Assembly: GCF_019393635.1 (NCBI RefSeq)
Contig: NC_057861.1
Location: 197,608,514-197,672,513, forward strand
Direction: 5' to 3'
DNA length: 64,000 bases
Origin: Dromiciops gliroides
Lineage: Eukaryota > Chordata > Mammalia > Microbiotheria > Microbiotheriidae
The position numbers and the translations under genes were made by a program. Positions 13,191 through 26,134 of this stretch are shown in pieces. The notes beneath the pieces were generated by a model. The model was not told the origin of the DNA and searched no databases. It saw only the letters and a program-made list of their open reading frames with translations. Every line of letters begins with the position of its first letter. The first letter of the stretch is position 1.

Positions 13191-13449
13191 ATTACTGCTA
13201 TTCCTCAACTGTCAAATAGTTTTGATAAGGATGACTTGCACCTTTGGAGTCAAAGGACCAGGGTTTCAGTCTTAGTTCTTTTCTTACCATATGTGTATGA
13301 CCATGAGCATTTGATAACCTTTATCATCAGCATAATAGATACTGTGGTTGATTGGAAAATCTCTAAATTTTCTTCAAGACCCAAATCTATGACTTGTGAT
13401 CCCTGCTCTCACTAAGCTTAAAATCTATTAGCAGGTAAAACAGAATGAT

Positions 13450-13763
13450 AGCTGTCTTTATGTATTTGAAAGGGCATTACACTTACCTTTTTCTTCCCCA
13501 GAGGCCAAAATGAAGAACAATTGGTGGAAGTTATAAAGAGGCAGATTTAAGTTCTCTATGAAGAAAAATTTCCCAATATAAGAATATCCAAGAGTGGAAC
13601 TTGCTATGTACGGAGGCAGTGAGTTCACTCTCATTGGAAGTCTTCACGGAATGAATGACTACTAGTTGATAATATTGTAGAGAGAATTTTTAGTCAGGTA
13701 CAGTTTTGGCTAGATGGGTGATCTTCAAGCTCCCTTCCCACATTGAGATTCTATGATTCTGTA
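13450..13763 (+). mobile_element. CR1/L3-type LINE 3' end
   Basis: Contains in order 'tgaagaacaattggtggaag', 'aagagtggaacttgctatgt', 'ctagatgggtgatcttcaag' and the terminal 'attctatgattctgt'. The ATTCTRTG-type end is characteristic of CR1-clade LINEs, known in mammals as L3. It is an untranslatable 5'-truncated relic. Confidence 0.72.
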
Positions 13764-16569
13764 TAGTAATGTATTTAGAAGCATTTTTTAAAAGTATTAT
13801 AATTATTATTAATTTTATTTTTATTTAAATTCTCAGAATTTTCATTCAAATTTCCTGAAAGATATCAGTCCTTTAGAAAATATTGATCCATTGAAAATTA
13901 CAGTTCATATATTATGAATATCCATAATTTGTTCTTAGTTGATAAAGTTGAATTTATGTGAATCAAAGTATATATATTTTTTAAATTGTGTCAAGTAATT
14001 AGAAAAAGTAAACCTGTATTTAATTAAAAAACTTTAGTATGTTAAATTTTGATTTTTATCTGCCTGAGGCCGAGCATGCTAACAGAGGATGAGGTATGTA
14101 GATATGAAAAATAACCTGCATTGTAGTTACTTTTCGTGATGTTTAGTATAACAATGCTAATTCCCCACTCACGTGATTAGGATGCAATGATTTCATGAAA
14201 ATGTCAGTGCAGGTCTATGGAAAAGACATTATGGTGTCAAAATGAAATGAAACAATGTTAATTTGTCTATGGAAACACCGTTCTCCTGCCAAGATGAAAT
14301 AGAACCCTGTATTCAGCCATCTTGAGCCTTGGCACTGGAGTGCTTAGAGACCTCTACTGGAAGGCCCCAAAACACTGGGTAATGTGACAACCCACAGGGA
14401 AAAAGATTTATTTCTCTCTTTCCTCATTGGAGGCTAAACATAAAGAGAGGGAAAGCTGTTTGAGGGATTATAGAATTATAGCAATGACTTGGGTTTTCAA
14501 ATCTTACCCTATTGGGGCAGCAGGACAAGGCAAGGTAGAGAGAAAACATGAACATTGGTGCAGGGGAGAGAAGTAACGAAGGAGAAGGTGTCCAGTGATT
14601 AGAAAACCCTTCTAGCAGCCAATATTGATTAGACTTCAAGGAAGTGAGCTCCATGGCTCCTTGTAAATTTATGTATTTCGTTGGTGTGAAATGTTATTGG
14701 GTATTAAAATGTATACAACACCTAACTGACATCTGGGATTATAAATTCACAGAACAAAGGTGTGCATTAATTCCAGGTTGGATGTTAATTTGGTCACATA
14801 AAACACTTCAGTAAAACTAACATTTGAACATGACCCAGAGTCTACAAAAGGAGCCAAGGATATGTAAGGAAAATAATAATTCTAAGTACTTTGAAATCTA
14901 AAGTAATTTGGTTTAAAAAAACCCAGAGGTAGTTTCTTGCTACTCTTCATGCTTCATACAATTTATATTCCCAATGTATTTAATCATGAGTCTTAAAGAA
15001 TGCCAAATATAGATATTTTTTAAACACTCAGAATTTGGATCCTCTTAGAATCAAATCTTCTAAGCACTTCTGTTTTCTGTCTAGCAGGAGTCACTATCCT
15101 GAGGCAAAGTCTAAATTGACAATACTGAAGTGGCCCATTATGCAATTAGCCACTAAGTTCATGATAGATTAGATAGTCTGTCCAGATGACGTTGGCAAAA
15201 ATGTCCGTTTATATAGCATGGAAGCCATCTAAAAAGCCTTCTTGTGCTATCCTGGCTGTCCCAAATTTATGACATAAATGCAAAATACTCTTCTTATGTT
15301 TAGGTTCTTAGCCCTTTCTTTTCTTATATTTACTTAATGTACAAAGAATCTCTCTTCATGGCACCTTGGGAAAATGTCAATTTACTGGAATGAAATAAAA
15401 TGTGTCCTTAGGCTTGGTCCTGTAGAATTTCCATGTCTTTCATCTTAAGTGGTGCAGGCTATTTCCCACCTTTTCTCTGAGAGCTTTTAGTCTTATGATG
15501 CTAATCTCCCTCGCCTTTCTCCTCCAAATGTTGATGCATAGTATTGAAATATGTTTAAAAAGAATAGCACCCAATGCATTTCCACTCTTTTGGCCCAGAT
15601 CTCTTCTTACCTTGCAGGTAAGAGAGTTGACTGTTCTTAGCTGAAGGAGAGAGCGCTTTTAAAATTTGTAATTGAAATATAAACCCACATCAGATGTAAT
15701 GAGAAGCAGTGTGATGAAACATTCCCAGGAGAAGCCAAACCTTAAGAAAATGTGCCATTCAAGAAAGAATTGTAGTTTTCTATAAACTATCTACTTCAGG
15801 TACCCCTTGCTCATGTGCAAGGAGATAATCAAAATGTTGAGTCCTTATAATGGATTCTTTTGTTTAAAAGTAGAAGATATTTTATTTTGATTGGAAATAT
15901 TTTCCTCTCATTTTATATATTTATAATAAGGTCCAGTTTTTTTTCCATTTCATTTGAAGAAAGAAGAGGAAAGAGTTGAGACAAATCTGAGAATCCAGAT
16001 TCATCTATATGTACTACACAAGTGTGCACACACTACTATATATATAGCCATATATACACATTTATAAAGTAAGAGAGGCTTTCAAGGTAACCATCAATCA
16101 GATCTCATATTAGCTCCATTCTGTTCCTTTGTTTTCTTTGAAACTGTTAAAGCAAAAGCTTTAGGTTTTGTTCATCTTGGAAAAGCACATATCAAATGTT
16201 TCCTATTTCTTTTCATAATGCCATAGGAGAGGGTGTTTTATCTTTCTTTTTCTAATTTAACATAAGTAGAAATTGTCAGTCTGAAATTGACAGGTATTTG
16301 TTACAGTCAACAATGAATTGTTCAAATTTGGGATCATCTACCAACACAGGCAGTGCCTGTCAGATGTCACAACAGTGTGAAAACTTATTAAACTACAATG
16401 AGAAATACAATAATTTGAAGCATTGTGGGTAAGATCTGAAAGGCATCTGGCATACGCTAATGAAGTTAGTCCTCAGCCATTACTGCTCAATTCCAATTGC
16501 TGGAGTGCCTTTGGGTCCAGCTTACTAGTACCCCTTGATCCTATTATGAAAAGAATGCTTTTTTTTTGA
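13764..16569. other. AT-rich unique-looking noncoding DNA
   Basis: No family, exon or RNA was recognised. The stretch 13780-14050 is strongly AT-rich. No open frame here carries a recognisable domain. Confidence 0.4.
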
Positions 16570-16770
16570 AGCATTTCTGTAGTATGCTATATGGTATTTT
16601 TCAGAGTGCTTTACAATCATGTTATTAATTACTACTTACAGGGGCTCTAAGAAGTGGGTCATTATTAGAATTTCTGTGGCACAAAGAAAAAAACCCAGAA
16701 TATCAAGAGGTTAAGTGACTAACTCACCAAGGAAGTCAGCGCTATGCCAAACTCAGAACTTCTTTCTTCT
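16570..16770 (-). mobile_element. MIR, antisense
   Basis: The order 'gagtgctttacaatcatgtt', 'aagaggttaagtgactaact', 'gccaaactcagaacttcttt' is a MIR read on the opposite strand. It is strongly diverged. Confidence 0.68.
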
Positions 16771-17756
16771 GAGTATTAGTCCTTGGATAACATCACCAAC
16801 GCAGGGAGGAATTCATCAATGACTCTTCTGCCTTAGTGACTGGATCTGCTTGCAGGAATGGGCATGATAATGTATACCAATGCATGCATGTTTTCACAAT
16901 GACCTTTTCCTGTTCTGTTTTTTAAAGCCTTTCAATTCACTGAAAATGACATACATCATCAGTTATCTCAGAGTAGATATGGACTTTTCAAACAATAACT
17001 CCTGGTTTGTGATCATTTTCTGTCATCCTTAATTCTATGTCAGAGATATTAATAATATGTGTCTCTGTGGATTCTGAACATGTCTTTTCCTGTGCAAAAA
17101 AACCCAACATCTTCATCTAAGCAGAGGAATGAAGTGATGTTTTGGATTTTCTTTTATTTTCATCTCAAAGATATTTTATTGGCAAAGTATAGAAAACTCC
17201 CAGTGTACATTTAGAATAAATTGGATGGAAGAGGAGGGCAAGGATTAAGTAATGTAGTTGGTAATCTACTTCCGCCTGTTGCTTAGGTCAGGAAAAATTC
17301 AACAACATATGATGCTTGTTAGAAAAACTTTGAGAAGAACTGTAAGTTTAGCCCTTTCCTGTAATTCCTGCTTTTCCTTCCATCATTCTTTTCTTCCTTC
17401 ATAGTCTGTACATTATAGGCCAATGATCTCAGCTTTTTTCCCCTACAATGTTCTAGAATATATTATTAAAGTTTTAGTCAGTGGAATGCTTTTGATAAAG
17501 ATTACCCAGATTTTTCATAAAATATTTGGCAAAGGCATATTACTCTGGTGGGCAGGATGGAGAGATGTGGGTTGGATAATAAGTGCTTAGGTAGGTTCAG
17601 AACTGGTTATGTGGCTAAAACTCATTAATGGCTTAATATTACCTTGGAATGAGGACTCTAGTAGAGGGCACCAGGGATCTGTTCTTGGCCCTGTGCTATT
17701 TAATTCTCTCCATATGAATGTGTTAGGGCAGTTAGAATAAAACAGCATGCACGCAT
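16771..17756. other. Unique-looking noncoding DNA
   Basis: Nothing assignable apart from short homopolymers. Confidence 0.4.
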
Positions 17757-17762
17757 GCACAT

Positions 17763-17805
<43 letters not shown>
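17757..17805. repeat. (CA)n microsatellite
   Basis: About 21 CA units after an imperfect 'catgcacgcatgcacatg' lead-in that keeps the purine-pyrimidine alternation. Confidence 0.97.
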
Positions 17806-17807
<2 letters not shown>

Positions 17808-17934
17808 GGAATCTGAGGCTGAAATAAGTCAGGCATAGTGTCCAGGCTTAGGGAAATAGTCACTTTCCTGTACTCTGCCCTGAAGTATCCTGCTTAGTTC
17901 TATGATCACAGTGTAGAATGGACACCAATAAGGT

Positions 17935-18246
17935 CTTGGGATCATGTTATTTGAGGATGAAAATAATGAGTACACTAAGTTTGGAGAAGAGGAGACTTGG
18001 ATGGAAGATTATTTTCTTCAAATACTTACAGGGCTCTCATGTGGGAAAAGAAAGATCAGATTTGCTCTTCTTGGACCCAGAGCATAGTACTGGGAGCAGT
18101 AGGTAGAAATTCATCAATTTAGCCTTTATGTAAGGAAAACAAAACACTGCCTCGAAATCAGACCCATCCTAAAACAAAAGACCAGATAACTAATTGTTAG
18201 GTGTATTGGGTAGAGTGTTCCAATTCAGGTATGGGTTGTTCTAGAT
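17935..18246 (+). mobile_element. CR1/L3-type LINE 3' end
   Basis: Homologous to the relic at 13450: 'tacttacagggctctcatgt', 'agcatagtactgggagcagt', 'ggtagagtgttccaattcag' and 'gtatgggttgttctagat'. Its end is cut by the DNA transposon that begins at 18247. Confidence 0.65.
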
Positions 18247-18362
18247 CAGAGGTGTCAAGCACATGACACATAGTCCACATTCAACCCACAACACTCCTGA
18301 GTGAGGCAAGAGCCACATTAAAATGTAATTGGGAAAATTGCTATTTTAAAAAATTAGATTTT
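18247..18362 (+). mobile_element. hAT-like nonautonomous DNA transposon, partial
   Basis: Begins CAGAGGTGTCAAGCAC, followed by a decayed 'ggcccgc-rich' block and 'acattaaaatgtaattggga'. The CAGNGGTGTCAAA-type end resembles nonautonomous hAT elements of mammals. Only one end is preserved. Family assignment is from memory of similar repeats. Confidence 0.5.
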
Positions 18363-19374
18363 TTTTTTTAGCCTAAGCATGTGCAAGACAGTATGCTAGG
18401 CACCAGGAAAAGGAAAAGCCAGATCTGAGGTAAAATTGCAAAGCTCAATAAATTTGTCTTTACCTCTACCCTCCATTCATGGCATTTCTATAGACTTTTC
18501 TTCAGGCACCTAGTATCTTAATCCTTTTTCCTTTCTCATATAAAAATATGTTCTTTTTAAGGAGTTTGGTATCAGTCATTTACAACTTAGTATGAATTTA
18601 AGCCAATATGTGTCACTTTTCCCATAGGACTTATATTTCATCTTAATCTTTATCTCTAATTATAATATGTAAATTCCTTGCAAATGGGATTTTAAATATC
18701 AGTGAGATTTTGGCCTGTGAAATCATTCCTTTTAAATGGCTGCTTAGTATGCCTAGGTGATCAGAAAGTGGTACTGCCTGGCCAGGTTTACAGGTTTAAA
18801 ATGGAAAGCAGAAACTGAAAGGAATGTTTCCCTTCCCTAAGGGCTCCCCACATTTGGAATGTAGGAGTGGCCACTCTTTCCCAACTCTTCTCTTAGCTGA
18901 CCCTAGACTTGAGATTCTCTCTTAGTTAACCTCCTTTCTGTCCCTCACTGGGGGTACTATCTTCAAAAGAAAAATAAGAAAGTTGGGAATGAACTATATC
19001 TGAGGCTACTTGCCTCAGAGAAAAGTCTCCTGCTTTTGACAAGCTTACTTATAATAACCAAGTCTGTTACTCATGACTCCTGATTAGCCCAGGGAAAGTG
19101 ATCAGACTTACTATAGTTAATCTCCTTTGCAATTAAGAAGCTTATATGAATTATTAATAAAAACCAAAAACACATGACTTTCAATCTGATTAACCTCCAA
19201 CAGGGAAAAACAAAAACAACAAAAACCTAGAGTTTTGAACTAAGGTTCAAACCACTATCCTATTTAATTTCTGTATACTACAACATATTCACTGGATTGC
19301 TTTATTTTGGTAGACCTCTTTCTCTCTATTCTTACCTTCCCCCCTCCCCCTCCCCCAATAAAGAAATTATTACT
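18363..19374. other. Unique-looking noncoding DNA
   Basis: No gene or repeat assigned. A C-rich patch lies at 19338-19360. Confidence 0.4.
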
Positions 19375-19900
19375 GATCACTATAGGCCTCCATCAGTCAT
19401 GGATGACCATGGATCAGTGCCTTGAAGAGCCACAGGCCACAGTGTGGCTGTGCAGCCCGATATAGGAGCCGCAGCTCCTGAGTGACTTATAACCGTAACT
19501 GCCGCATCCCGTGTTGTATCTACCCCATGAGGAATAGCTGGAGTGTCCTCTCCAGGGCGCTGGCCTGGGCAGATCAATTGGAAAACAAGCTGTTGCCCAT
19601 GCAGCAGGTTTTCCCTATCCCGACATTGGTGGATCCAAAGGAGAGGCAGAGACAATATAGGTTGGCACCAGTGCCTCTGCAGGAGTTGCCAGAGGGATGT
19701 GATGTCCAAAATCCAACTGTCTAAGGGACTCTGACTCCTGATTTTTCCTTGGGGTTAACTCCCGAAGCCTTTCCCATATATGGGTATAGCCACAAGGCAG
19801 AGGAGGTTTCAAATCAGGGTTTCCTTCTCCTAGGCGGGTTGCTTGCCAAGGCTAATGAGCCCCACCTGCTGAAGGGACTGGTTTTAAGGTGCTAGTGACT
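19375..19900. other. GC-rich block, possible ancient interspersed repeat
   Basis: It is richer in G, C and CpG than the AT-rich DNA on both sides and contains 'gttttccctatcccgacatt' and 'gaagcctttcccatatatgg', which resemble a multicopy ancient repeat I cannot name. Minus (109 codons) and plus (80 codons) frames overlap here without a known domain. An old retrocopy or a repeat tail is more likely than an exon. Confidence 0.4.
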
Positions 19901-20699
19901 CTCCTCTGCCCCTTTTCCTGTTAGTGGAAACAGTTCCACTGTTTATGTAAAGGGCAAGCAATCTTTTAAAAACACAAATCAGATATCACTACCATTTAAA
20001 AGAACAATCTTGGAGTAAATGCCTGCCATTTGCAATCAAAGAAGAAAGGAAAGGGGTGTAGATTCAAATACTTTATTCAAGTGTTTACTGGCTTTTCATT
20101 GATCTCAACTCTGGCCTGTTGAAGTCATACTTTTTTTCAGGTATGGCTTGATCTATTTCTAGAGGTCTATATAGTTGGATTTCTGAGCCTTCCCATATTC
20201 ACAGAGAAGTTGATCTGATTACACAGATCCACTTAACATAAGGCTAAGTCTACCTAAAGAGTTAATGGCACTAATAAAAAGGCTCAGCTTACTCATTATA
20301 AAACAGAACCTTGTAATTACACAGTTATTTATTACCTTTAATTAAGATGTAAAATTGAGCAAATCACATCACTATCCTCCAACAAATATATTTTTAAAAC
20401 TCTGATAAAAGTCTAATATAATATGGTAAACCAATAAATATGACATGAATATAAGTCTATCCTTTAACACTGATGTTACAAAGAGATTTGAATTTGGTCA
20501 CATCATACCCAGCATATATGTAGGCACTATTTAGAATATGTTTAAGTCCTTCCCTCTCTAATTTATCATTCTCAAATGCAGATAAATTGACAAAACAAAA
20601 GATGTTGGCATGAATTTAAAAATATTTAATTTCCAAGAATTTCATTTCAATAATTTAACAAACATTGATTAAAGGTCAAACTATATGCAAGATAAGACA
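19901..20699. other. AT-rich unassigned DNA
   Basis: No feature recognised. Confidence 0.4.
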
Positions 20700-20850
20700 G
20701 TGCTTTCCGTAGTGGATGGTGCACTGTTCCTCAAATCAAGAAGAATTGGAATCAGGCTCTAACTCTGACATATATTACTGTAGTTATATAACTACAATTC
20801 CCTGTACCTTTTAGTGCCCTCAGGAAATCTCTAAAATTCTTAAATTACAG
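20700..20850 (+). mobile_element. MIR, plus strand, weak
   Basis: 'gtggatggtgcactgttcct' and 'ggaatcaggctctaactctg' fit the MIR head and the following A/T-rich decay fits the core. Strong divergence. Confidence 0.5.
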
Positions 20851-20929
20851 ACAGATACAGGAATGGAGGAACTTTCCATATCTGGCATTGCCCACTAATA
20901 AAATCCTAGATCTTCTCCAAAATATATAA

Positions 20930-21105
20930 TACAAACACACATATACTCTCTCCCATAATAGGTATATTTTGGTATGCAACTGCATATATGTAATACATAT
21001 GTGTCCACATATATAGGTACATGTTTTGGCATGCATATGCATATATATATGGGTATACATTTTTGCATGTGTATTTATTTATATGCATGTTTTTGCGTGT
21101 CTATG
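20930..21105. repeat. Imperfect (TATATG/CATATG)n-rich tract
   Basis: Alternating TA/TG/CA steps with interruptions on both strands. The Tyr/His/Met-rich frames on both strands are artefacts of it. Confidence 0.75.
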
Positions 21106-21387
21106 CAAGGCACCATGCTAAATTCTAATTGCATTAGAAATACCCATTCAGTAATTCTTCATTTATTTATTTGTTCGTTTGTTTATTTTTGTGGAAGCAA
21201 GTCAAAGAAATGTAGTTTTTTGTGATTGTTTTCACAGTATATAATACACACTTAAATGGATTCGTGATCTTATCAATATAGGGAGCAAAGCCAATGATTA
21301 CCTAACACCCAGATTTTCTCATTCTGTGAATCTTCACTGTGTCTTCCCACATTGGTGCTGCAACTTTCTGGAGGACATCCTCTCAAC

Positions 21388-21607
21388 CAGTGGTTTCAAA
21401 CTCAACTAGAAGGCACTGTAAATAATATCTTCCCCAGCTGCATAATGACTTAGAAAAGCACACATTTGTGTTATCTATATTCTAATGTATTTTTAAAAAT
21501 CTATCTTGTTAAATTTGGACTAATTATACCTTATCTTAATGTGGTTCTACCACACCCTGGGGGTATTATAGGTTCCATGGCCTATAGGTAGTAAATTTCA
21601 CATTTCT
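21388..21607 (+). mobile_element. hAT-like nonautonomous DNA transposon, near full length
   Basis: Starts CAGTGGTTTCAAACTCAA and ends with the imperfect inverse AATTTCACATTTCTA. The inner 'tgacttagaaaagcacacat' and 'ttaaatttggactaattata' are collinear with the family of the 18247 element in the opposite arrangement. It is short, noncoding and decayed. Confidence 0.52.
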
Positions 21608-24276
21608 AAATCTAGATCCTTTTCTTCATGGTTTCCAGGGTAGAACTTGGGCTGCTTTTCTCCATTCCTCTTACAATAATGATATGAAATTATGTTTCTA
21701 TAGCACTTTAAGGTTTACATACTTTATCACAGTTGATGTGCATAAGCTTGTGAGGAAAGTATAACATGACTTCCCCACCTCCTTTTCTGATCACACATTT
21801 TTGTTCTGATGATGTCATTTAACCAATGTCTTGTATATAAGCTCTTGTTGGCAATGTGTAAAGGCTACATATACCCATCATTTGTCTCTACATTACTGTT
21901 CATGTCACTTACAATCTGATTTTTTGGAGATTGTGGTGTTGCATGACTTGCAGGTATGTAGCATCACCAGAAAAATAAGTGTTAAAAAATAGGAAGTAAA
22001 AGAGAAGTAATAAATCCATAGATATTATACTTGATGTTTAACAAAATAGAAAGGACATTGTCTCTGCAATTGGGAAACAAATTTTGGTCATAAATCAATA
22101 AAGAAACACAATTTAAACTATTGTTATATGTCAGGTAGGAGACCTGTTAGTTTTGATGGAGCCCTGAGTTGTTTTTTTTTTTTTTTTTGACAAAGCACTA
22201 TGAATGTCTAGTAATGCAGGACAAAGCAAGAATCACTGATTCACGTGGCTATGAAGAAAGTGGAATGAGACAACTACAAATGAGGATGGGAGAACATCAG
22301 TGAAATATGAAATTGGCCACCTCAAATGGCAAACCTTGCTTACAAAGCCCAGTGTGGAGAGAGAATACTCGTAGCATTGAAAGGAGTCAGCCATCAAATA
22401 GAGAGTGATCATCTCTCAAAGGCAGATGAAGCTCATCTACTGTAAATAGGGAGCCTTGAGAAAAAGAGTCAATGAGCCCTTTCCCTCTTTTTGTTTGGCT
22501 GTGCTGCCATTGACTAGTTGTCTGAAAGTAACCGATTGTATGAATCTGAACAAAGTGGGACTTGGGCCAATACTCTGAGCCAAGAACTCCAGGCAAGTTA
22601 TCAAGAAAAGGCTTTTTTGGGGGGTCCAAGAACGTTTTACTTAAAATGAAATTCCCTGTAAAGATGCACGTTGCCTTTTATTTAAAGATGTAGCATCTCT
22701 GAGAATAAAGTAAAGGAAAGAGGAAATTAAAAAAAGCAACAAAGGAGGGAGGTCTGGCAGGTTGGCTTCTCACCAAGTGACCCCTTCAAAGACCACATGG
22801 GAGTCAGTGCTATATGAGACTACCGAGGATATAAGCGATTTATAGCTCTTTGTTTGGTCTCTTGATAAGTATGCCTGTAAAGTGATGCAAGGCAAAAACA
22901 AGCCAGGACCTACCATAATTGCAGAGTCCCTGTAAATTATTTTAAGATGAGAGAGACTCATAATATTTATGTTCATTTCATTTTAAACATCAGTGCCACA
23001 GTGTCCCAATGATAATTAAGCAACCTGTCTGGATCTCCAGAAGTCAGAAGCTTTTGCTCCCCATGGAAGACGAAATAGTTATTCATAAGTCAGACTTGAC
23101 CATCACTGGACAATTTGGCTGATATGTGAAACATGAGAAACTCAAAGCAACTGGGAGCATTTGGGATTATTAATGAAATTTCCTATTGGAGTATTTGGTA
23201 TTTTGAGATAAAATTTGATCTGCTGGACTTAAGTATGCATTCTAGGTATGTACTGGTCCACTGGGTTGGGAAACTGTAGCTGAAGCTGTATGTATTGTCC
23301 TAAGGAGTATTTCATTTAAACATTTTGTGTTCTTTATTGTATAAAACCATTGAGTCCCAAATTTCATCTTCTACTAGTGGAACCCAGAAGGAATACCCCA
23401 ATTTCAGGTTAGTTGCATTTGATTTTTTGGAATTTAAAGGTATGGCTAGTTAACCTAGTTGATTCGAATCTGATGTTTCTAAGAACCAGAGTATAAGTTG
23501 CTTTCTTAGAAAAGCAGATTAGTTTCACTTTGCTTCAGTGGCACAGACTGCTCTAATAACTTAAAATGGCATTAAGACTTTTTGGACACCAAATCACACT
23601 ATTGATCATCAGGGTTACTGGGCAATAGAATGTGGATGGACCAGAGTAAGTCCATCATCACTACTGGAAAAGCAATAACATTCAATTGAGGGAATTTATA
23701 CAAGGCAGAGTACATTACTACTAAGATTTACCTACCAATTTGATACTAATACCAATTATGGGAGGGTAGTTTTTCTCCATTCCCAAAAGTCTTTATAGGA
23801 CATGTTACTGGGTTACTTAAATCACCTTCAAAGTCAAGACAGATTCCATAAAACCCAAATAATTGGCCCCAGCATGCCTCCCTCTCACTAGAAAGGTCTT
23901 ATTGGTACTGTAGTATTAATCTACATGGGAAAAAACAAGTGGAAAATGTCTTTTGGCCAGACAGTCAAATGAAGTTGAAGGAGTTGGTTCACCAATGGTA
24001 TACACTTCATGTGGACAATGAATTGGCCTCTTAATTAAGTATGAAGAAGAAAGGAGTCTGTTTTGCTAAGGCTCTTTTAATGACCCAAAATTTCTTGAAA
24101 TAAAAAGACATTGATAGTTTCATAGATGACATAGGAATGTGAATCATGATATTCTCCAAAGAGTCAAACTTCCAGGTCATCCAGAGTACAATATGGCAAG
24201 ATATCATGGGTATAAGTAGACTGTGGTGTATTATCAAAAAGTTGTACAAAGCATCTGAAGAGATACATACCTAGAA
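21608..24276. other. Unassigned noncoding DNA with a MIR-like trace
   Basis: A MIR-like antisense trace lies near 21700 ('tagcactttaaggtttacat') and a T15 run at 22174-22189. The remainder shows no recognisable domain; an 80-codon minus-strand frame at 22387-22629 was inspected and not recognised. Confidence 0.4.
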
Positions 24277-24290
24277 AAGTTGGCAATTCT

Positions 24291-24672
24291 TTTTTTTGGA
24301 CAGCTGATGTTCTTCCCATTTGGCATAGGACATCTGATGTTCTTCCCTACCTCTGTGTAGGCTCAGCACTGAAGAGGGAGCTCTTTTGCTCCTCCCACTG
24401 TAGAACTTTTGCTCCTCCTCTGTCCCTTACAATACCATCCAGCCTCCTTCCCTCCTCATCAACCTGTCCTCTCCTATCCCCTCCCCTTTTGCAGATGGGC
24501 TTCTCTCCTTCCACCTGACCTAATGCGGAGGTGGGGAGGGGTTGCAGGAACTGCAGGAGGGACCCTCACCTCCCCTGTGTAGGCAGGGACCTCCTCAGCA
24601 CCTCACCACAAACCCATCCCTAACAGCAATACTGTGTCCCCTCTTCCCTCCATTGCGCGAAAAAGAAAATCG
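24291..24672 (-). mobile_element. Retroposed 0.38-kb insert with 15-bp target duplications
   Basis: AAGTTGGCAATTCTT occurs at 24277-24291 and again, identical, at 24673-24687. The insert starts with a T-run on the plus strand, so it is a minus-strand retrocopy with a short poly(A) tail. In that orientation it is purine- and G-rich (gggaggagcaaaag, ggggaggggatagg). Long identical duplications plus poly(A) indicate L1-type retroposition. It may be the 3' untranslated end of a young L1, which is G-rich in many mammals, or a retrocopy of an unidentified transcript. No conserved frame was recognised. Confidence 0.75.
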
Positions 24673-24687
24673 AAGTTGGCAATTCTT

Positions 24688-25724
24688 GAGAGTAACAAAT
24701 ACTAATGGAAAGAGTGTTCCATTGGTACCCATGTATCATGGCAAATAGAGGAAGGCCCCAGCAAATTGGATTGTTTCCCGGTAGTGCCTTTAATGGAAAA
24801 GTTGTACTAGAGTCTCACATGATATGGAAGTGTTAATTAGAGCATAATAATTAGACCACTGATCCAGTGACCCACCAATCTATCAAAAAGACATTTAAAA
24901 GTATCAAGGAGTATTCATTTATGACATTATTGTATATCTTCTTTTGAAGTTTCCTATATGGAAGCTCCAATAGATAAATTACCTCATTTGGTCTATGAAA
25001 TGCACAAACCAGGCTCCACCAACATTTCATTGCAAACTTTAGAGTGATCTCCTGGCTGAGGGATTCCTGTTAGATTAGGTTTAAGGGGAAGTAAGGCAGT
25101 GGGAGAGAAACTGCCTATTCTTGTTCCTCCTCTATTGCCAAAGAACTTTGGTCTTTAGCCTTGTCAATCTTTTGAGTGTGCACCACTCACTAGAAATCCA
25201 TCACTAAGTGATTCATTTCTTCCTGTGTGTTTGATCTTTTCTGATAAGTAGAACCAGGCCAGCTGGCTGGCTATGATGGTATGGTACAGTTGCTGGCAAG
25301 GATGCCTTGGGAAACTGATGTAATCCTTTTGTGATTGATGTTTCCATCATGACACAATGAATTTTGTGTGTTCTTGGGATGGATTAAACTTATTCCATGA
25401 ACTTTCACCACTAGCACTAGAGTGTCATTTTCTTCGGGCAGATTGTAAATTGGGATAGACTATTATGGGCAAAAGATACATAAATCACTAGTCATAACAT
25501 ACTTGGAAAAAACAATATACAATTGAAAAGAACTATTATGGTACTATAGGATAGGTGGGATTCAAAGATTGGCACACACCACTGGGATTCCATAATCCCT
25601 TTGAGTTTTTCTTGGCTATGCTGGAGGTAGCAATAGAGTTCTGCTGCTTTGGAATCAACAGACTTGTCAGGTCTCTCTCTATTCCTATGCCTACAGACTT
25701 CTAGCATACAGGATAGAATACTGG
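24688..25724. other. Unassigned noncoding DNA
   Basis: No gene seen and no confident repeat match. Confidence 0.35.
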
Positions 25725-25880
25725 TTCTTGGAACAAGGAAAACTTGAGTTCAAATGCTGCTTTTGACACTAAATTGCTATGTGACCTGGGATAGGTCAAT
25801 TGATCTCTCAGGGTCTCAGTTTCCTCATCTGTAAAATGAAGGGATTTGACTAGATGGCTTCTGAGTTTCTTTGAAGCTTT
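25725..25880 (+). mobile_element. MIR, plus strand
   Basis: 'aaaacttgagttcaaatgct', 'gctatgtgacctgggatagg' and 'tcagtttcctcatctgtaaa' are textbook MIR core sequence. Confidence 0.9.
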
Positions 25881-25918
25881 ATCTAGATAAACACAAGGTT
25901 GTCAGAATAAAATAAGTT

Positions 25919-26031
25919 TATATATATATGTATACATGCATGTATATGTATATACACATGTATATATAAATGTTACAAACCTTAAATTACTATATAAGTG
26001 TGAGTTATTATTATTATTATTATTATTATTG
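25919..26031. repeat. (TATG)n-rich and (TTA)n simple repeats
   Basis: An imperfect TATATG tract at about 25919-25968 and nine TAT/TTA units at about 26008-26031. Confidence 0.85.
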
Positions 26032-26134
26032 GGTTAATATGAAAACAGTTCTAGGACAAGTTACTCTTCTGTTGTTATTCTTTTATATTTAATGTTTAGC
26101 AGACTATTGTACAGTTAGGTAAAGGAATTGCCTT

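Noticed and set aside
19380-19709. 109-codon minus-strand frame in the GC-rich block
   Set aside because: No domain, overlapping open frames on the other strand, and likely repeat origin.
22387-22629. 80-codon minus-strand frame with protein-like composition
   Set aside because: Not recognised as any family; flanks do not continue the frame, so no exon or element is claimed.
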